Shown piece by piece: positions 10,701 through 19,684 of a stretch of DNA of 56,737 nt; position 1 is the stretch's first letter, and every line of letters begins with the position of its first letter. The stretch is from Opitutaceae bacterium (GTDB lineage: Bacteria > Verrucomicrobiota > Verrucomicrobiia > Opitutales > Opitutaceae): assembly GCA_028822375.1 (NCBI GenBank), contig JAPKDW010000002.1:1-56737 (forward strand), given 5' to 3'. Below the pieces are notes generated by a model. The model saw only the letters and a program-made list of their open reading frames with translations, did no database searches and had not been told where the DNA came from. A program made the position numbers and the translations under genes.

Positions 10701-11164
10701 ACGAATACGGTCAAGCATCCGTTCTTCCGACACCGACCTTTTTCTATGGTCTTAAGCCCGGAGAGGAAATCTCCGTTGAGATCGAAGAAGGCAAGACCCT
10801 CATCGTAAAGTTAATATACGTTAGCGAGCCCAACAAAGACGGGGAACGCTCTCTAACATTCGAATTGAACGGTAGAGCACGCGAGTGTATTATCAAAGAC
10901 AAGTCAGTTAAGACCGAATCAAAGCGTCGCGTCAAAGCCAACTCTGCTGACTTAAAGCAAGTCGGCGCGCCCATTCCAGCGATGATAACGAGCGTCTCCG
11001 TCACCGTAGGGCATCAGGTTAAAAAAGGCGAAAAACTTGCTATTCTAGAAGCAATGAAAATGCAGACCACGGTCTATGCTCAATGCGACGGCGTCGTCGA
11101 CAGCATAACCGTGCAAACCGGAGACCAAGTGGAAAGCAAAGATCTACTCGTAACGCTACGGTAA
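7727..11164 (+). CDS. pyc: Pyruvate carboxylase
   Basis: This 1145-residue single-chain enzyme carboxylates pyruvate to oxaloacetate with ATP and bicarbonate, feeding the TCA cycle and gluconeogenesis. The biotin carboxylase domain runs from LLAANRSEIAVRIFRSA through FGGGGRGMR (ATP grasp) and EMNPRIQVEHTVTE. The carboxyltransferase domain begins near TDTTLRDAHQSLLAARMR and contains LKDMSGLCHPRAA and HTHDSSG. The biotinyl domain ends the protein with EAMKMQT, the Lys being the biotinylation site. Length and order match classical Pyc. I start at ATG 7727, because MKKLLAANRSEIA is the family's usual beginning and the track's TTG start at 7667 adds 20 unmatched residues. The gene is monocistronic. 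Confidence 0.97.
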   Translation: MKKLLAANRSEIAVRIFRSATELGYRTVAIYANEDRFGVHRFKADEAYLVGQGSGPVAAYLDIPGIIDLAKRKQVDLIHPGYGFLSENANFARACETNGITFVGPSAELLERMGDKIEARKIAEEANVPTLPGTSNPITDFDKAVKQAKKIGFPLIIKAAFGGGGRGMRIVKDPKKLKPLLEEAQGEAERAFGNSAVFLERYIGRAKHIEVQILGDKHGNVVHLHERDCSVQRRHQKVVEVAPSIGLPDKVRLELCDAAVTIAKSIGYYSAGTVEFLLDLDTHKWFFIEMNPRIQVEHTVTEIITGIDIVRSQALIAQGYSLFSDEVGIPEQSEVPRHGYAIQARITTEDPEQNFAPDYGKIVNYRSAAGFGIRLDGAMGDTGAVITPFYDSLLVKLTASAGSFDLAIQRMDRALREMRIRGVKTNIPFLENVIHHKIFQSGEATTTLIDTTPELFKFKRRHDRATKLLKLLGETVVNGNPQVKNRAIPKMDLPVIVPSYDPKAPKPNGTRDYLLEHGPEKFAEWTRKQKRLLVTDTTLRDAHQSLLAARMRSHDMLQVANSIAQRAHNLYSLECWGGATFDTCMRFLHEDPFQRLRKLREKIPNVCFQMLLRGANGVGYSNYPDNVIREFVKHTAEVGMDIFRVFDSLNYLPNLKVAMKAIRNDTGSVCEATVCYTGDILNSNRDKYSLEYYINFAKELEKMGAHTLALKDMSGLCHPRAAYKLIKALRSEISIPVHFHTHDSSGIASASIVKAAEAGVDIVDLSIASLSGLTAQPNLNSIVKAFAGDKRDTQLDQGYLDELSIYWEAVRQFYEPFDTSPKFGSAEVYKHEMPGGQYTNLREQASALGLGARWPEVVRYYEEVNQILGDIVKVTPSSKVVGELAIFLLTKGVEPKDLVNLAPGTSFPESVIDMLSGGLGQPKGGWPKKVQKVILGDRTPHKGRPGARADKLDLNIAREEVSSITGRPSRDDELYEYLMYPQVFKDFVSFVNEYGQASVLPTPTFFYGLKPGEEISVEIEEGKTLIVKLIYVSEPNKDGERSLTFELNGRARECIIKDKSVKTESKRRVKANSADLKQVGAPIPAMITSVSVTVGHQVKKGEKLAILEAMKMQTTVYAQCDGVVDSITVQTGDQVESKDLLVTLR

Positions 11165-11211
11165 GACTGAATCATCGTCACAGCTAAACAGATGGACCGC
11201 CTAGATAACGT

Positions 11212-11237
11212 GCATGGCCATGTCGCAATCGCCATGC
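11212..11237. terminator. Possible hairpin between convergent pyc and sulfatase genes
   Basis: GCATGGC pairs perfectly with GCCATGC across a 12-base loop in the 110-bp gap between two convergent genes. There is no T-tract on either strand, so it is at best a factor-dependent or RNA-stabilising element. Confidence 0.25.
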
Positions 11238-11274
11238 GCGAACATAGCTTTGCTTAGGAGGTTCAATTGTCTTC

Positions 11275-13314
11275 CTACAGCGAGCGAACTCTGACGTTCC
11301 TCAAGCTAAGGCCCGACTCATCTTCACCAAAATAATCGATTCTAATCGAGCCTGCTTCGCCGACTTCATCCTTAATCATATCACTCACGACACGATTATT
11401 AATCCAAACTTGGTGGCGATTTCCGTGTACCCGCACTCTATACTGATTCCAATCTCCATGATTAAATTCACTGTATCCGCTCTCGCTTGAATTCGACATA
11501 GGAATAGCAACGCTCTCATCCCCAACTCGATAGGCTATTTTAGTCTGACTCTCCGAATTCGTCTTCAATTCCGCTTCGAGTTCGAAATCTCCGAAAGTCG
11601 CTTTCGTCGACAAAGCCAAAGCATCCATACCTGAAATCCTAATCTCATCTCGAATGCGCTTAACTGCCCGCTTCGCGCCGTCATTGCTCCACGCATCCAA
11701 GCGATCAAGCGATTGCCACCGTTCCCCATCTCGAAGTCCTTTCAAAACCTCCTTCAACTCAGCTTTAATCGAAGCGAATTCCGGGTGATTAGCTAGATTT
11801 CGCCATTCCAGAGGATCCGCGTCATGATCGTAGAGTTCCTCTCCGCCATCCGATGCCAACGAATACCGCCAACGCTTTCCTCGAATCGAAAAATGAGGAT
11901 AGAGGGATCCTTCGTATTCCTTATGTAGCATGTGATCTTTACCCGGCAGCGCAGTAATCGCGAAATCCGGTCCATCCCACTTTCCATTCGCCGGTTTCTC
12001 GATAAACGGAACTATGCTGTGCCCCTCGAGAGCGTATCCATTTCCCTTGGCATTAGGATCCCTTGGCAACCCGCATAGTTCGTTAAACGTTGGATAAATA
12101 TCAATCAGCGACACCGGTTCGTTACAAATCGCGCCTTCGGGAGCTCCAGGCACTCCCGCCACAATAAGCGGAATCCGAGTTGATGGATCCCAAAGGCTTC
12201 CTTTGTATAGAAAATTCTTCTCGCCCACGTGAAAACCATGGTCGCTCGTAAAGATCACAATCGTATCATCCTTAACCGAACTCGCATCCAAGGCATCGAG
12301 AATTGTACCAACTTGATCGTCCACAAAAGAAACGCACGCCATATAAGCCTGTAGCCATTTCCGCAGAAGATCTTTGTCTTCGTGACGAGCCAACATCTTG
12401 TAACGGCGAAATCCATACAATTCCTCATTCCCCAATGCATCCGCCAAATCATCAAGACCGCTAGGATCAACATCAGGCAGTTCAATCGATTCGAGTGGAA
12501 AGCGATCAAAGTACTTTTGAGGAGCGTAGAGCGGCGTGTGCGTCCGTATGAGTCCGGTAAACAAAGCAAAAGGTTTGTCATGTTTCCGCTGAATGACCTC
12601 GGCCGACCATTCCGCGCCTAGTTCGTCAGCTAAAGGGTCGCGATCCTGATCGCTTACATAACGCCAAGGCTTGCCGTAAAGCGTCCATCCATTGTATCCA
12701 GGGACGCCATTGTCCAGATCGGCAGGCCAATCGGGAATCTGCGACAACGGGCCGAATACGTGCTCCCACTGGTAATCCATATCCTCGTCTTCGCCTTCGT
12801 ACAAAAACGTTTGCTGAGGATGGGCGGTAAACCCTTTTAAGGTTTCCTTGCGTCCATCCCATGGCCAAGGGCCCACATTGCCCGAATGGCCGTATTCATC
12901 GAATAAGCCGTTCTGATTCCCGTGATAGATTTTTCCCGTGCCGTAAGTCTTATAGCCACCGGCTTTGAGGTTGTCCTGCAGAGACACGCTCTCCTTTAAA
13001 ATTCCGTTTTCCCTCCAGTCCTCGAACCAATAGAGACTCGTCGTTTGAGGATAGAGACCAAAATGCATGCTGGCTCGCGAAGGCGCGCAAAGCGGGTCAT
13101 TCGTATGAGCATTCGTAAACGTTACGCCCTGATCCTTTAGACGGTCGATATTGGGAGTTGGCACCAAAGGCTTCCCATCCGGCTGATACGGCATATCATT
13201 CAAATCATCGACAATGATGAAAATGACATTGGGTTTCGCCTTGGCCGATACATTTTGAAGTCCTACGAAAAGGATAGCCGCTACTGCGACAATGGGTATG
13301 AGGAAATTTTTCAT
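11275..13314 (-). CDS. Secreted sulfatase with extra C-terminal domain
   Basis: This type I sulfatase resembles iduronate-2-sulfatase. PNVIFIIVDDLND carries the metal-binding aspartates. The formylglycine motif C-x-P-S-R appears in DPLCAPSRASMHFG, and later metal ligands lie in FTSDHGFHVGEKNF. It would hydrolyse sulfate esters, probably on algal or animal glycans. The catalytic part covers roughly the first 530 residues. The last 110 or so residues (FGDFELEAELKT...YRVRVHGNRHQVWIN) resemble a lectin-like/DUF1080 jelly-roll domain, perhaps for glycan binding. I start at ATG 13314, since MKNFLIPIVAVAAILFVGL is a signal peptide; the track start at 13443 overlaps the stress-protein gene. No FGE gene or carbohydrate locus is adjacent. 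Confidence 0.9.
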   Translation of the reverse strand: MKNFLIPIVAVAAILFVGLQNVSAKAKPNVIFIIVDDLNDMPYQPDGKPLVPTPNIDRLKDQGVTFTNAHTNDPLCAPSRASMHFGLYPQTTSLYWFEDWRENGILKESVSLQDNLKAGGYKTYGTGKIYHGNQNGLFDEYGHSGNVGPWPWDGRKETLKGFTAHPQQTFLYEGEDEDMDYQWEHVFGPLSQIPDWPADLDNGVPGYNGWTLYGKPWRYVSDQDRDPLADELGAEWSAEVIQRKHDKPFALFTGLIRTHTPLYAPQKYFDRFPLESIELPDVDPSGLDDLADALGNEELYGFRRYKMLARHEDKDLLRKWLQAYMACVSFVDDQVGTILDALDASSVKDDTIVIFTSDHGFHVGEKNFLYKGSLWDPSTRIPLIVAGVPGAPEGAICNEPVSLIDIYPTFNELCGLPRDPNAKGNGYALEGHSIVPFIEKPANGKWDGPDFAITALPGKDHMLHKEYEGSLYPHFSIRGKRWRYSLASDGGEELYDHDADPLEWRNLANHPEFASIKAELKEVLKGLRDGERWQSLDRLDAWSNDGAKRAVKRIRDEIRISGMDALALSTKATFGDFELEAELKTNSESQTKIAYRVGDESVAIPMSNSSESGYSEFNHGDWNQYRVRVHGNRHQVWINNRVVSDMIKDEVGEAGSIRIDYFGEDESGLSLRNVRVRSL

Positions 13315-13381
13315 TAATCGTTGCGAAATATAACTGCCCAGGAAATTCAAATTGAGCCAGAAGACTCGCTTCAATGGGTTC

Positions 13382-14227
13382 CTATCGAAACAGCAATGTC
13401 GGAAGCTGACAGCCTCGAAGCATTTCAGTCGTCGAACTACCAATAATAAGGCGGCGTATCCGATTGTGTCCGTATGCCCCCATCACCAGCATATCAATCT
13501 CGTTCTCTTTAACGTAATCGATCACGGACGGAGCCGCCTCGCCGTGTAGCATTTGACAAGTCAAGGAATGTACCCCTTCACGCATCGATGCTTCGGCGTT
13601 CTGAAGTCCTTTCAGTCGCTCTTCTTCCCTTTCGTTCGGGCTTACCGTCACCAAATGAATCCTCGCCCCCGCAAACATCGGCGAACGCTTCACAAATTCG
13701 ACAGCTTTACGCGAACTCGATGCATCGTCATAGGAAATGAGAACGCTCTCAATCGGCTTAAATTCACGAGACGCGACGAAACATGGCTTAGTGGCAGCTC
13801 GAGCTACTCGCTCCATCGTCGATCCCAAATGCTCAGTTGCGAAATTTGCATTCTCACCGCGCTTTCCCAAAAGAATCATATCGGCGGACTCCTCCAACTC
13901 GCGCAATGAGTCGACCAGAAAACCGGTCTTGTGCGTTTTCTTCAGCGAAACTGGACGCCCTTCCGATTCGATCAAATTGACTGCCTGCCCAAGCGTTAGC
14001 TCAGCCTTTTTTCCCTCGAGTTCATGCAATTGCCCCATCACCGCCTGAAACGGCTGGATCCCAATACTACCGCTTAGGTCCGCAACAAATGGCACTTCGA
14101 ACTGCCGCAAATCCGTTACGTAGACAATTTCGATTTCAAGATCGATTTTCTTCGAAATCCAAGCGGCATATCGACAACACGAAATACCGTATTGCGAGCC
14201 GTCAATACAAACTAAAAGGCGCTTCAT
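13382..14227 (-). CDS. Tandem universal stress protein (UspA family)
   Basis: The 281 residues comprise two Usp domains. The first starts MKRLLVCIDGSQYG and ends in ILLGKRGENANFATEHLGST. The second runs from PIESVLISYDD to MLVMGAYGHNRIRRLIIGSSTTEM, with the G-x2-G-x9-G-S/T nucleotide-binding signature typical of ATP-binding Usp proteins. Cytoplasmic Usp proteins support survival in stress and starvation. The exact role here is unknown. It is 11 bp downstream of glgC on the same strand and may be co-transcribed with it. Confidence 0.9.
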   Translation of the reverse strand: MKRLLVCIDGSQYGISCCRYAAWISKKIDLEIEIVYVTDLRQFEVPFVADLSGSIGIQPFQAVMGQLHELEGKKAELTLGQAVNLIESEGRPVSLKKTHKTGFLVDSLRELEESADMILLGKRGENANFATEHLGSTMERVARAATKPCFVASREFKPIESVLISYDDASSSRKAVEFVKRSPMFAGARIHLVTVSPNEREEERLKGLQNAEASMREGVHSLTCQMLHGEAAPSVIDYVKENEIDMLVMGAYGHNRIRRLIIGSSTTEMLRGCQLPTLLFR

Positions 14228-14238
14228 ATCTTATGACG

Positions 14239-15522
14239 CTACACAATGGTATTGTCCGGCACAACTGCATTTTTACCTACTAGTATAATTCCATCGCGAA
14301 CGAAAATTCCATCCTTGCTGTATCCATCCAATTTGCCGTCAGGGATCAGTTTCACGTTATGCCCAATCCGAGCGCCCTTATCTATAATGGCGTTCTTGAT
14401 TTCGCAATTCATGCCCACACCAATATCCGGAATGCCCTTCTCTTCGTTACGCTTGCGGTCTTCATCGCTCTCGAAAACATCTGCCCCCATCATAATGACG
14501 TTTTCCAATCGAACGCCTTCGCGCAAAACCGATCGAATCCCAATAACGCAGCGCTTGAGGTACGAATCCGTGATCATGCAGCCATCGCCGACGATCACAT
14601 GATTGATCGAACAACGGTTGATCTTACTGGCTGGGAGATAACGAGCGCGCGAATAAATCGGATTGCCTTGCGAGAAAAAATTGAATTGCGGCACGGGATC
14701 CGTCAGCTGGAGGTTCGCTTCGAAAAACGCCTTCACCGTACCGATATCTTCCCAGTAATCTTCGAAGATATAACTATAGAGCTTCTTCGTATTCAATAAT
14801 CCAGGAATCACTTCCTTGCCGAAATCCGTGGCGCTGCTGTTAAGCGCCTCTTCCATCGTCGCTCGGTTAAACACGTAGATACCCATCGAAGCCAAACAAC
14901 GCTTCCCACCCGAAGATGAGTTCTTAAGCTGCGCTTCAATCGAATCGGAAATCGCCAGACTATCGATTACCGCAGGATCTGTTGGCTTTTCGACAAACTC
15001 GGAAATCTCCAAATTATCTTTCACTCGCATCAATCCAAGCCCTTCGAGCTGAGATACTGGAAACGGAATGGCCGAAACCGTAACATCAGCTTCCGACTCG
15101 ATATGCTGCTGCAGGATTTTCTGGAAATCCATGCGATACAATTGGTCGCCGGAAAGAACCAGTACGTATTCGTAATCCGCGCTCGTAAAATGGTGAAGAT
15201 TCTGGCGAACCGCGTCAGCAGTTCCTTGATACCAGCTATCGCCCGCCTCCGTTTGCTCGGCTGAAAGAATATCAACCGTCCCACCGCCAAAGGGATCAAA
15301 GCGATAGGTTTCCTGGATATGCCGATGCAGCGAAGCTGTATTAAATTGAGTAAGTAAGTAGATTTTGTTGACGCCCGAATTGAGGCAATTGCTTATCGGA
15401 ATATCTACCAAACGATATTTCCCTGCGAGCGGCACAGCCGGTTTACAGCGTTCTTTCGTCAAAGGGTGTAACCGCGAACCGCGACCTCCTCCCATGATCA
15501 CAGCAATTACTTTTTTTTCCAT
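14239..15522 (-). CDS. glgC: Glucose-1-phosphate adenylyltransferase
   Basis: ADP-glucose pyrophosphorylase makes ADP-glucose from glucose-1-phosphate and ATP, the committed step of bacterial glycogen synthesis. The start MEKKVIAVIMGGGRGSRLHP carries the nucleotidyltransferase GGGxGxRL loop. PAVPLAGKYRLVDIPISNC, VLSGDQLYRMD and FVEKPTDP (substrate-binding Lys) follow, and the last third has left-handed beta-helix repeats (DGCMITDSYLKRCVIGIRSV). Length (427) and motif order are normal. No other glycogen gene is visible nearby. Confidence 0.95.
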   Translation of the reverse strand: MEKKVIAVIMGGGRGSRLHPLTKERCKPAVPLAGKYRLVDIPISNCLNSGVNKIYLLTQFNTASLHRHIQETYRFDPFGGGTVDILSAEQTEAGDSWYQGTADAVRQNLHHFTSADYEYVLVLSGDQLYRMDFQKILQQHIESEADVTVSAIPFPVSQLEGLGLMRVKDNLEISEFVEKPTDPAVIDSLAISDSIEAQLKNSSSGGKRCLASMGIYVFNRATMEEALNSSATDFGKEVIPGLLNTKKLYSYIFEDYWEDIGTVKAFFEANLQLTDPVPQFNFFSQGNPIYSRARYLPASKINRCSINHVIVGDGCMITDSYLKRCVIGIRSVLREGVRLENVIMMGADVFESDEDRKRNEEKGIPDIGVGMNCEIKNAIIDKGARIGHNVKLIPDGKLDGYSKDGIFVRDGIILVGKNAVVPDNTIV

Positions 15523-15659
15523 AAGGGCATCCGTGAATAGAATAATTTTCTACCCATCCAATTAATTGAAAGATCCAACCTGGCACAACCTCAAAAGAAT
15601 ACGGCCCAGGTAATTAGCCAAGAGACCTAATCGCCGCCCTATTGGAAAAATCGACTCCT

Positions 15660-16010
15660 TCAAAACTCTTCGATTGCCTGCATTTTATCGAATACAAGCT
15701 TCGCCGCTTTTTTCACGCTCAGCTTAGTCGACCGAACCTGAAGCCACTCCAATTGAGTCGTCAAAATGGCTTTCACATTCGGTCTCAAATCCTCGACCGT
15801 ACCTGCGGTTTCGATCGAAGGCAGTCCGGCCAACTTGCGAATTCGGTGGATATTCGACAATTGGAAGAGCATGAAATCTCGAACGCGAAGTTCTCCCACG
15901 TCGTTTTGAGGACATCCAGCATCAATCGAAAGCTGGATCCAGCCGCGAGCGCATTTCAGCTTAGCAGCCATTTCATCAATCGATATCGGTATGTCCTCTG
16001 TCTGCTCCAT
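15660..16010 (-). CDS. Hypothetical protein with possible DNA-binding N-terminus
   Basis: The 116-residue soluble protein starts at the ATG at 16010; the track's 16016 start is a TTG two codons earlier. An N-terminal segment, IPISIDEMAAKLKCARGWIQLSIDAGCP, looks like a helix-turn-helix or winged-helix of the excisionase/MerR sort. The C-terminal half is charged and helical (SVKKAAKLVFDKMQAIEEF). I recognise no family and no catalytic motif. It sits between cysN and glgC on the same strand, with roughly 100-140 bp gaps on both sides, so it may be its own unit. Confidence 0.55.
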   Translation of the reverse strand: MEQTEDIPISIDEMAAKLKCARGWIQLSIDAGCPQNDVGELRVRDFMLFQLSNIHRIRKLAGLPSIETAGTVEDLRPNVKAILTTQLEWLQVRSTKLSVKKAAKLVFDKMQAIEEF

Positions 16011-16110
16011 GTGCAAATACTCGCAGCCCGGGATGCAGATGTAAAGAATTAGTAAACAAGGATGTTGCCTAAGCCAATCCCCGATCGATGGACGGGCAAA
16101 TCCTCGCGGT

Positions 16111-17397
16111 CTAGATGATCATCGCCGCACCGACAGTTTCGTTCGTGAATGGATCGACGAGAATGAAGGATCCCGATGTCCGATTCACTTTATACGAATC
16201 GTAGGACAGTGGAGCCGCAACACGTAAAGAGATGCGTCCAATATCATTCAGACGGAACTCAAGGTCGTCCTCGATTTTGTGCAAAGTATTGATATCTACC
16301 TTATACTTAATATCGCGGATAATCGCTTTCGTTTCCTTCGTAGAGTGACGGAGAATGTACTTCCCTTGACCCTTAAGCGGCTTCTCGCTGAACCAGCAAA
16401 TCATCGCCTCGATATCTTGTCCGACGGTTGGAGGATTGTTCGCCTTAACGATCATGTCGCCACGGCTAATATCGATCTCGCGGTCTAAGGTAATCGTAGC
16501 GCTCAATGGAGCGAATACCTCTTCCAATTCACCACCCATCGTATGGATAGCCTTAATCTTCGCATTGAAGCCGGAAGGCTGAACAACAACATCGTCGCCT
16601 GGCTTGAATACGCCACCTGCCACGCGCCCAGCGTAACCGCGAAAATCATGATGCTCATCGCTATGCGGACGAATAACCCACTGAACCGGAAAACGCGCCG
16701 AAACATGATTCTCGTCCGATCCGATGTAAACCGTCTCGAGATGATACAAGAGTGCCGGTCCTTGATACCAAGGCATGTTCTCGGATTTATCTACTACGTT
16801 ATCGCCCTTCAAGGCGCTCATCGGTATAAATGTAACGTCTACAATAGCGCCCAACCGAGAAGCGAATTTCGTAAACTCTTCCTTGATCTCCAAGAATCGC
16901 TCTTCGCTCCAGTCAACAAGATCCATCTTATTGACGCCGATCACCACATGTTGAATACGCAGTAAATTCGCAATGAACGAATGTCTGCATGTTTGTTCGA
17001 TCACACCTTTTCTGGCATCAATCAAAACAATCGCCAAATTCGCAGTGGACGCTCCAGTCACCATATTGCGGGTGTACTGAATATGACCGGGAGTATCGGC
17101 TATGATAAACTTCCTACGTGGCGTCGCGAAATAACGGTAGGCCACATCGATCGTAATTCCTTGCTCGCGTTCCGCTCGCAGTCCATCGGTCAACAAAGCG
17201 AGATTCAAATTCTCGTCTCCGCGCTGAATGCTTGTCTTTTGAATCGCCTCTAACTGGTCCTCGAAAATTGCTTTCGAATCATAAAGAAGGCGTCCAATTA
17301 GCGTTGATTTCCCATCGTCCACGGATCCGGCAGTCGTAAACCGCAGTAGATCCATATCGAGGTAGCCCTTTTCGGGTGAAGTATTTTGTTCGCTCAT
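16111..17397 (-). CDS. cysN: Sulfate adenylyltransferase subunit 1 (GTPase)
   Basis: CysN is the GTP-hydrolysing regulatory subunit of ATP sulfurylase, which makes adenosine 5'-phosphosulfate. It is an EF-Tu-like GTPase with the P-loop GSVDDGKSTLIGRLLYDS, the effector region EREQGITIDVAYRYF, DTPGH, and the guanine-recognition motif GVNKMDLVDW. Two beta-barrel domains follow, ending FILVDPFTNETVGAAMII. At 428 residues it lacks a fused CysC (APS kinase) domain. It lies 18 bp downstream of cysD. Confidence 0.95.
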   Translation of the reverse strand: MSEQNTSPEKGYLDMDLLRFTTAGSVDDGKSTLIGRLLYDSKAIFEDQLEAIQKTSIQRGDENLNLALLTDGLRAEREQGITIDVAYRYFATPRRKFIIADTPGHIQYTRNMVTGASTANLAIVLIDARKGVIEQTCRHSFIANLLRIQHVVIGVNKMDLVDWSEERFLEIKEEFTKFASRLGAIVDVTFIPMSALKGDNVVDKSENMPWYQGPALLYHLETVYIGSDENHVSARFPVQWVIRPHSDEHHDFRGYAGRVAGGVFKPGDDVVVQPSGFNAKIKAIHTMGGELEEVFAPLSATITLDREIDISRGDMIVKANNPPTVGQDIEAMICWFSEKPLKGQGKYILRHSTKETKAIIRDIKYKVDINTLHKIEDDLEFRLNDIGRISLRVAAPLSYDSYKVNRTSGSFILVDPFTNETVGAAMII

Positions 17398-17415
17398 GTC
17401 GAAATCCGTTTCGGT

Positions 17416-18321
17416 CTAGAAGTAGCCTTGTTTTTTGCGATCTTCCATCGCGCTTTCGCTCCGCTTGTCATCAGCTCGATTTCCACGTTCCGTTTCACGA
17501 GCCGCTGCTACCTCTTCGATAACCATATCCATCGTCGACGCGTTTGACTCGACCGCTCCGGTAATCGTCGCATCGCCCATAGTACGGAAGCGGATCATGC
17601 GGTTCTCGACAGTCTCGCCTTCGCGCGGTTGCACGAACTCGGAAACGGCAAGAATCGTTCCATTACGCACGACAATATCGCGTTTATGAGCGAAGTAGAG
17701 ACTTGGAAGGGCGATATTCTCGAACTTCATGTACTGCCAAACATCCATTTCAGTCCAATTGCTCAAAGGGAAAACACGGAAGTTTTCTCCCGGACTCATT
17801 CGGCCATTAAAAATATTCCACAACTCGGGACGCTGATTCTTCGGATCCCATTGGCCGAATTCGTCGCGATGCGAAAAGAAGCGTTCTTTCGCCCGGGCCT
17901 TCTCTTCATCCCGGCGTCCTCCACCGAGAGCGGCGTCGTACTGACCTTTTTCAAGGGCATCTAGCAACGTTTGGATTTGAATAAAATTGCGACTCGCATT
18001 CGGTCCCTTCTCCTCAACGACGCGTCCATCGTCAATGGCTTCTTGAACCGATCCCACGATCAAGTTCGCACCCATCTCTTCGACAAGGTTGTCACGATAG
18101 ACAATCGTCTCCGGAAAATTGTGCCCCGTATCTACGTGAAGCAATGGAAACGGTATTTTGGCTGGCCAAAACGCCTTCCGAGCCAAGTGCGTCATTACGA
18201 TAGAATCCTTACCTCCCGAAAACAAGAGGACAGGTCGTTCAAATTGGGCAGCAGTCTCGCGAAGAATATAAATTGCTTCGCTCTCAAGCTGGCGCAGGTG
18301 TGATACGGTATAATCCGGCAT
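17416..18321 (-). CDS. cysD: Sulfate adenylyltransferase subunit 2
   Basis: CysD is the catalytic subunit that transfers AMP from ATP to sulfate. It is a PP-loop enzyme with LLFSGGKDSIVMTHLARKAF near the start, then HVDTGHNFPET, GGGRRDEEKARAKER and FPLSNWTEMDVWQY. I start at ATG 18321, because MPDYTVSHLRQLESEAIYI is the family's usual start; the track start at 18375 touches the upstream aminotransferase stop. The neighbouring cysN completes the heterodimer. With no reductase genes in view, the pathway end product (cysteine or PAPS-dependent sulfation) is open. Confidence 0.95.
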   Translation of the reverse strand: MPDYTVSHLRQLESEAIYILRETAAQFERPVLLFSGGKDSIVMTHLARKAFWPAKIPFPLLHVDTGHNFPETIVYRDNLVEEMGANLIVGSVQEAIDDGRVVEEKGPNASRNFIQIQTLLDALEKGQYDAALGGGRRDEEKARAKERFFSHRDEFGQWDPKNQRPELWNIFNGRMSPGENFRVFPLSNWTEMDVWQYMKFENIALPSLYFAHKRDIVVRNGTILAVSEFVQPREGETVENRMIRFRTMGDATITGAVESNASTMDMVIEEVAAARETERGNRADDKRSESAMEDRKKQGYF

Positions 18322-18375
18322 AACAAAAGGCGTTTGGTACTGAGTGATAAGGGCTAGATCAAGCGGAATCGCCAA

Positions 18376-19644
18376 CTAGCCGGAAACAGCGCGTGTCATG
18401 CTCTTCGCAGCGAGCGAGAATCGAGACGCCGCTTCTTCTATGTCATGCGGTTTCAATGCGCCAAAGCTTAAACGAATCCGATCCTGAATTCGATTCGACG
18501 GGTAGCACAAATCGCCAGGCACGTAGAATACGCCATTCTCGATACAGGCAGCGTGAAAATCCGAATCCCCATCCGTCCGCATTTCATTCGGCGAACGTAA
18601 CCACAGATACAATGCCCCGCCCGGAACGGGCCAAGCCCACCCTAATTCGCTCAATTTGGATTCCAACGCTCCATGCAACGTTTCCATCTTCTGCTTGTAT
18701 ATCGCTCTAAGCTCGGTGACGTGCCGATCGAACGAACCACTTGATAGAGCTCGCTCTACAATCGCCTGGGCGAAATTAGCCGTCCCGAAGTCCTGCTGCC
18801 CTTTCACGCTTAACATCGCAGCCATCCATGATTCATCGGTACAGTACGCATAGCCCACTTTGAGGCCTGAGGCATAAGGTTTAGTCAGCGTGCTCGTATA
18901 GAGGATGGGCATCCCTGTAAAGGTATCGACCGACAAACAACTACGGGCCGAGTGAGGGGTCTCGTAGTACAGCTCCCGATAAGCCGCATCTTCGATCACT
19001 GCAATCGTCTGATCCAACTGACTCAAAACCGAACCTATCGCCGATTTCGTCGATTCCGAAATACTATGCCCTGTCGGGTTTGCGAAATAGGAAACGAGAT
19101 ACAAGGCCTTAAGACGATTCAGCGTCCCCGCTTTATCCATGCTCTTCAGCAGAGCCTCCAATCCTTCAACGTCGACCTCGCCAGCTTCATTCATCGGCAT
19201 GGCGATTGGCGTCACGCCTAAGCCATCTAGGATCTCAAGAAAAACGAAATAAGTCGGTTGCTCGACCAATATGCAATCTCCCGGATCGCAAAGCGTTTGG
19301 ATCGCTAAATAAAGCGACTGCTGAGAACCATTGCTAACGAACATTCGCGCCTCATCGAGGCCTCCAGACTCGATCGTATCGGCCGCTTCGAGACGTTTCG
19401 TCAAAATCGAACGCAACTCGCTTCTCCCAATATTCGAGCCATATTGAAGCGTTGATTTTCCGGACGGCCCCGCCTTCGAGATGTCATTCACGATATCTCG
19501 AACCTCCTCTAGAGGAAGCGAATCATTGTCCGTGAACCCAGCCGCTAAACTCAGCATATCCGGTCGCTCGATAGCGATCGCCATAAGACGCGTTATATCC
19601 GAGGGCTTCTGCCTCAATCCCAGTTCTGAAAGCCTGATACTCAT
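18376..19644 (-). CDS. PLP-dependent class I/II aminotransferase
   Basis: This fold-type I aminotransferase resembles 2-aminoadipate/MocR-type transaminases but has no DNA-binding domain. Seen motifs are LSLAAGFTDNDSLP, LQYGSNIGRSELR, ILVEQPTYFVFL, YLVSYFANPTGHS and the PLP-lysine region YTSTLTKPYASGLKVGYAYC. I start at ATG 19644 (MSIRLSELGLRQKPSD) rather than the TTG at 19656. The substrate cannot be assigned. It precedes cysD by 54 bp on the same strand, so a link to sulfur amino acid metabolism is possible but not shown. Confidence 0.85.
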   Translation of the reverse strand: MSIRLSELGLRQKPSDITRLMAIAIERPDMLSLAAGFTDNDSLPLEEVRDIVNDISKAGPSGKSTLQYGSNIGRSELRSILTKRLEAADTIESGGLDEARMFVSNGSQQSLYLAIQTLCDPGDCILVEQPTYFVFLEILDGLGVTPIAMPMNEAGEVDVEGLEALLKSMDKAGTLNRLKALYLVSYFANPTGHSISESTKSAIGSVLSQLDQTIAVIEDAAYRELYYETPHSARSCLSVDTFTGMPILYTSTLTKPYASGLKVGYAYCTDESWMAAMLSVKGQQDFGTANFAQAIVERALSSGSFDRHVTELRAIYKQKMETLHGALESKLSELGWAWPVPGGALYLWLRSPNEMRTDGDSDFHAACIENGVFYVPGDLCYPSNRIQDRIRLSFGALKPHDIEEAASRFSLAAKSMTRAVSG

Positions 19645-19684
19645 AATTGAAATCAAATCACAGCGGATGCTCGAGCAAATGGCG

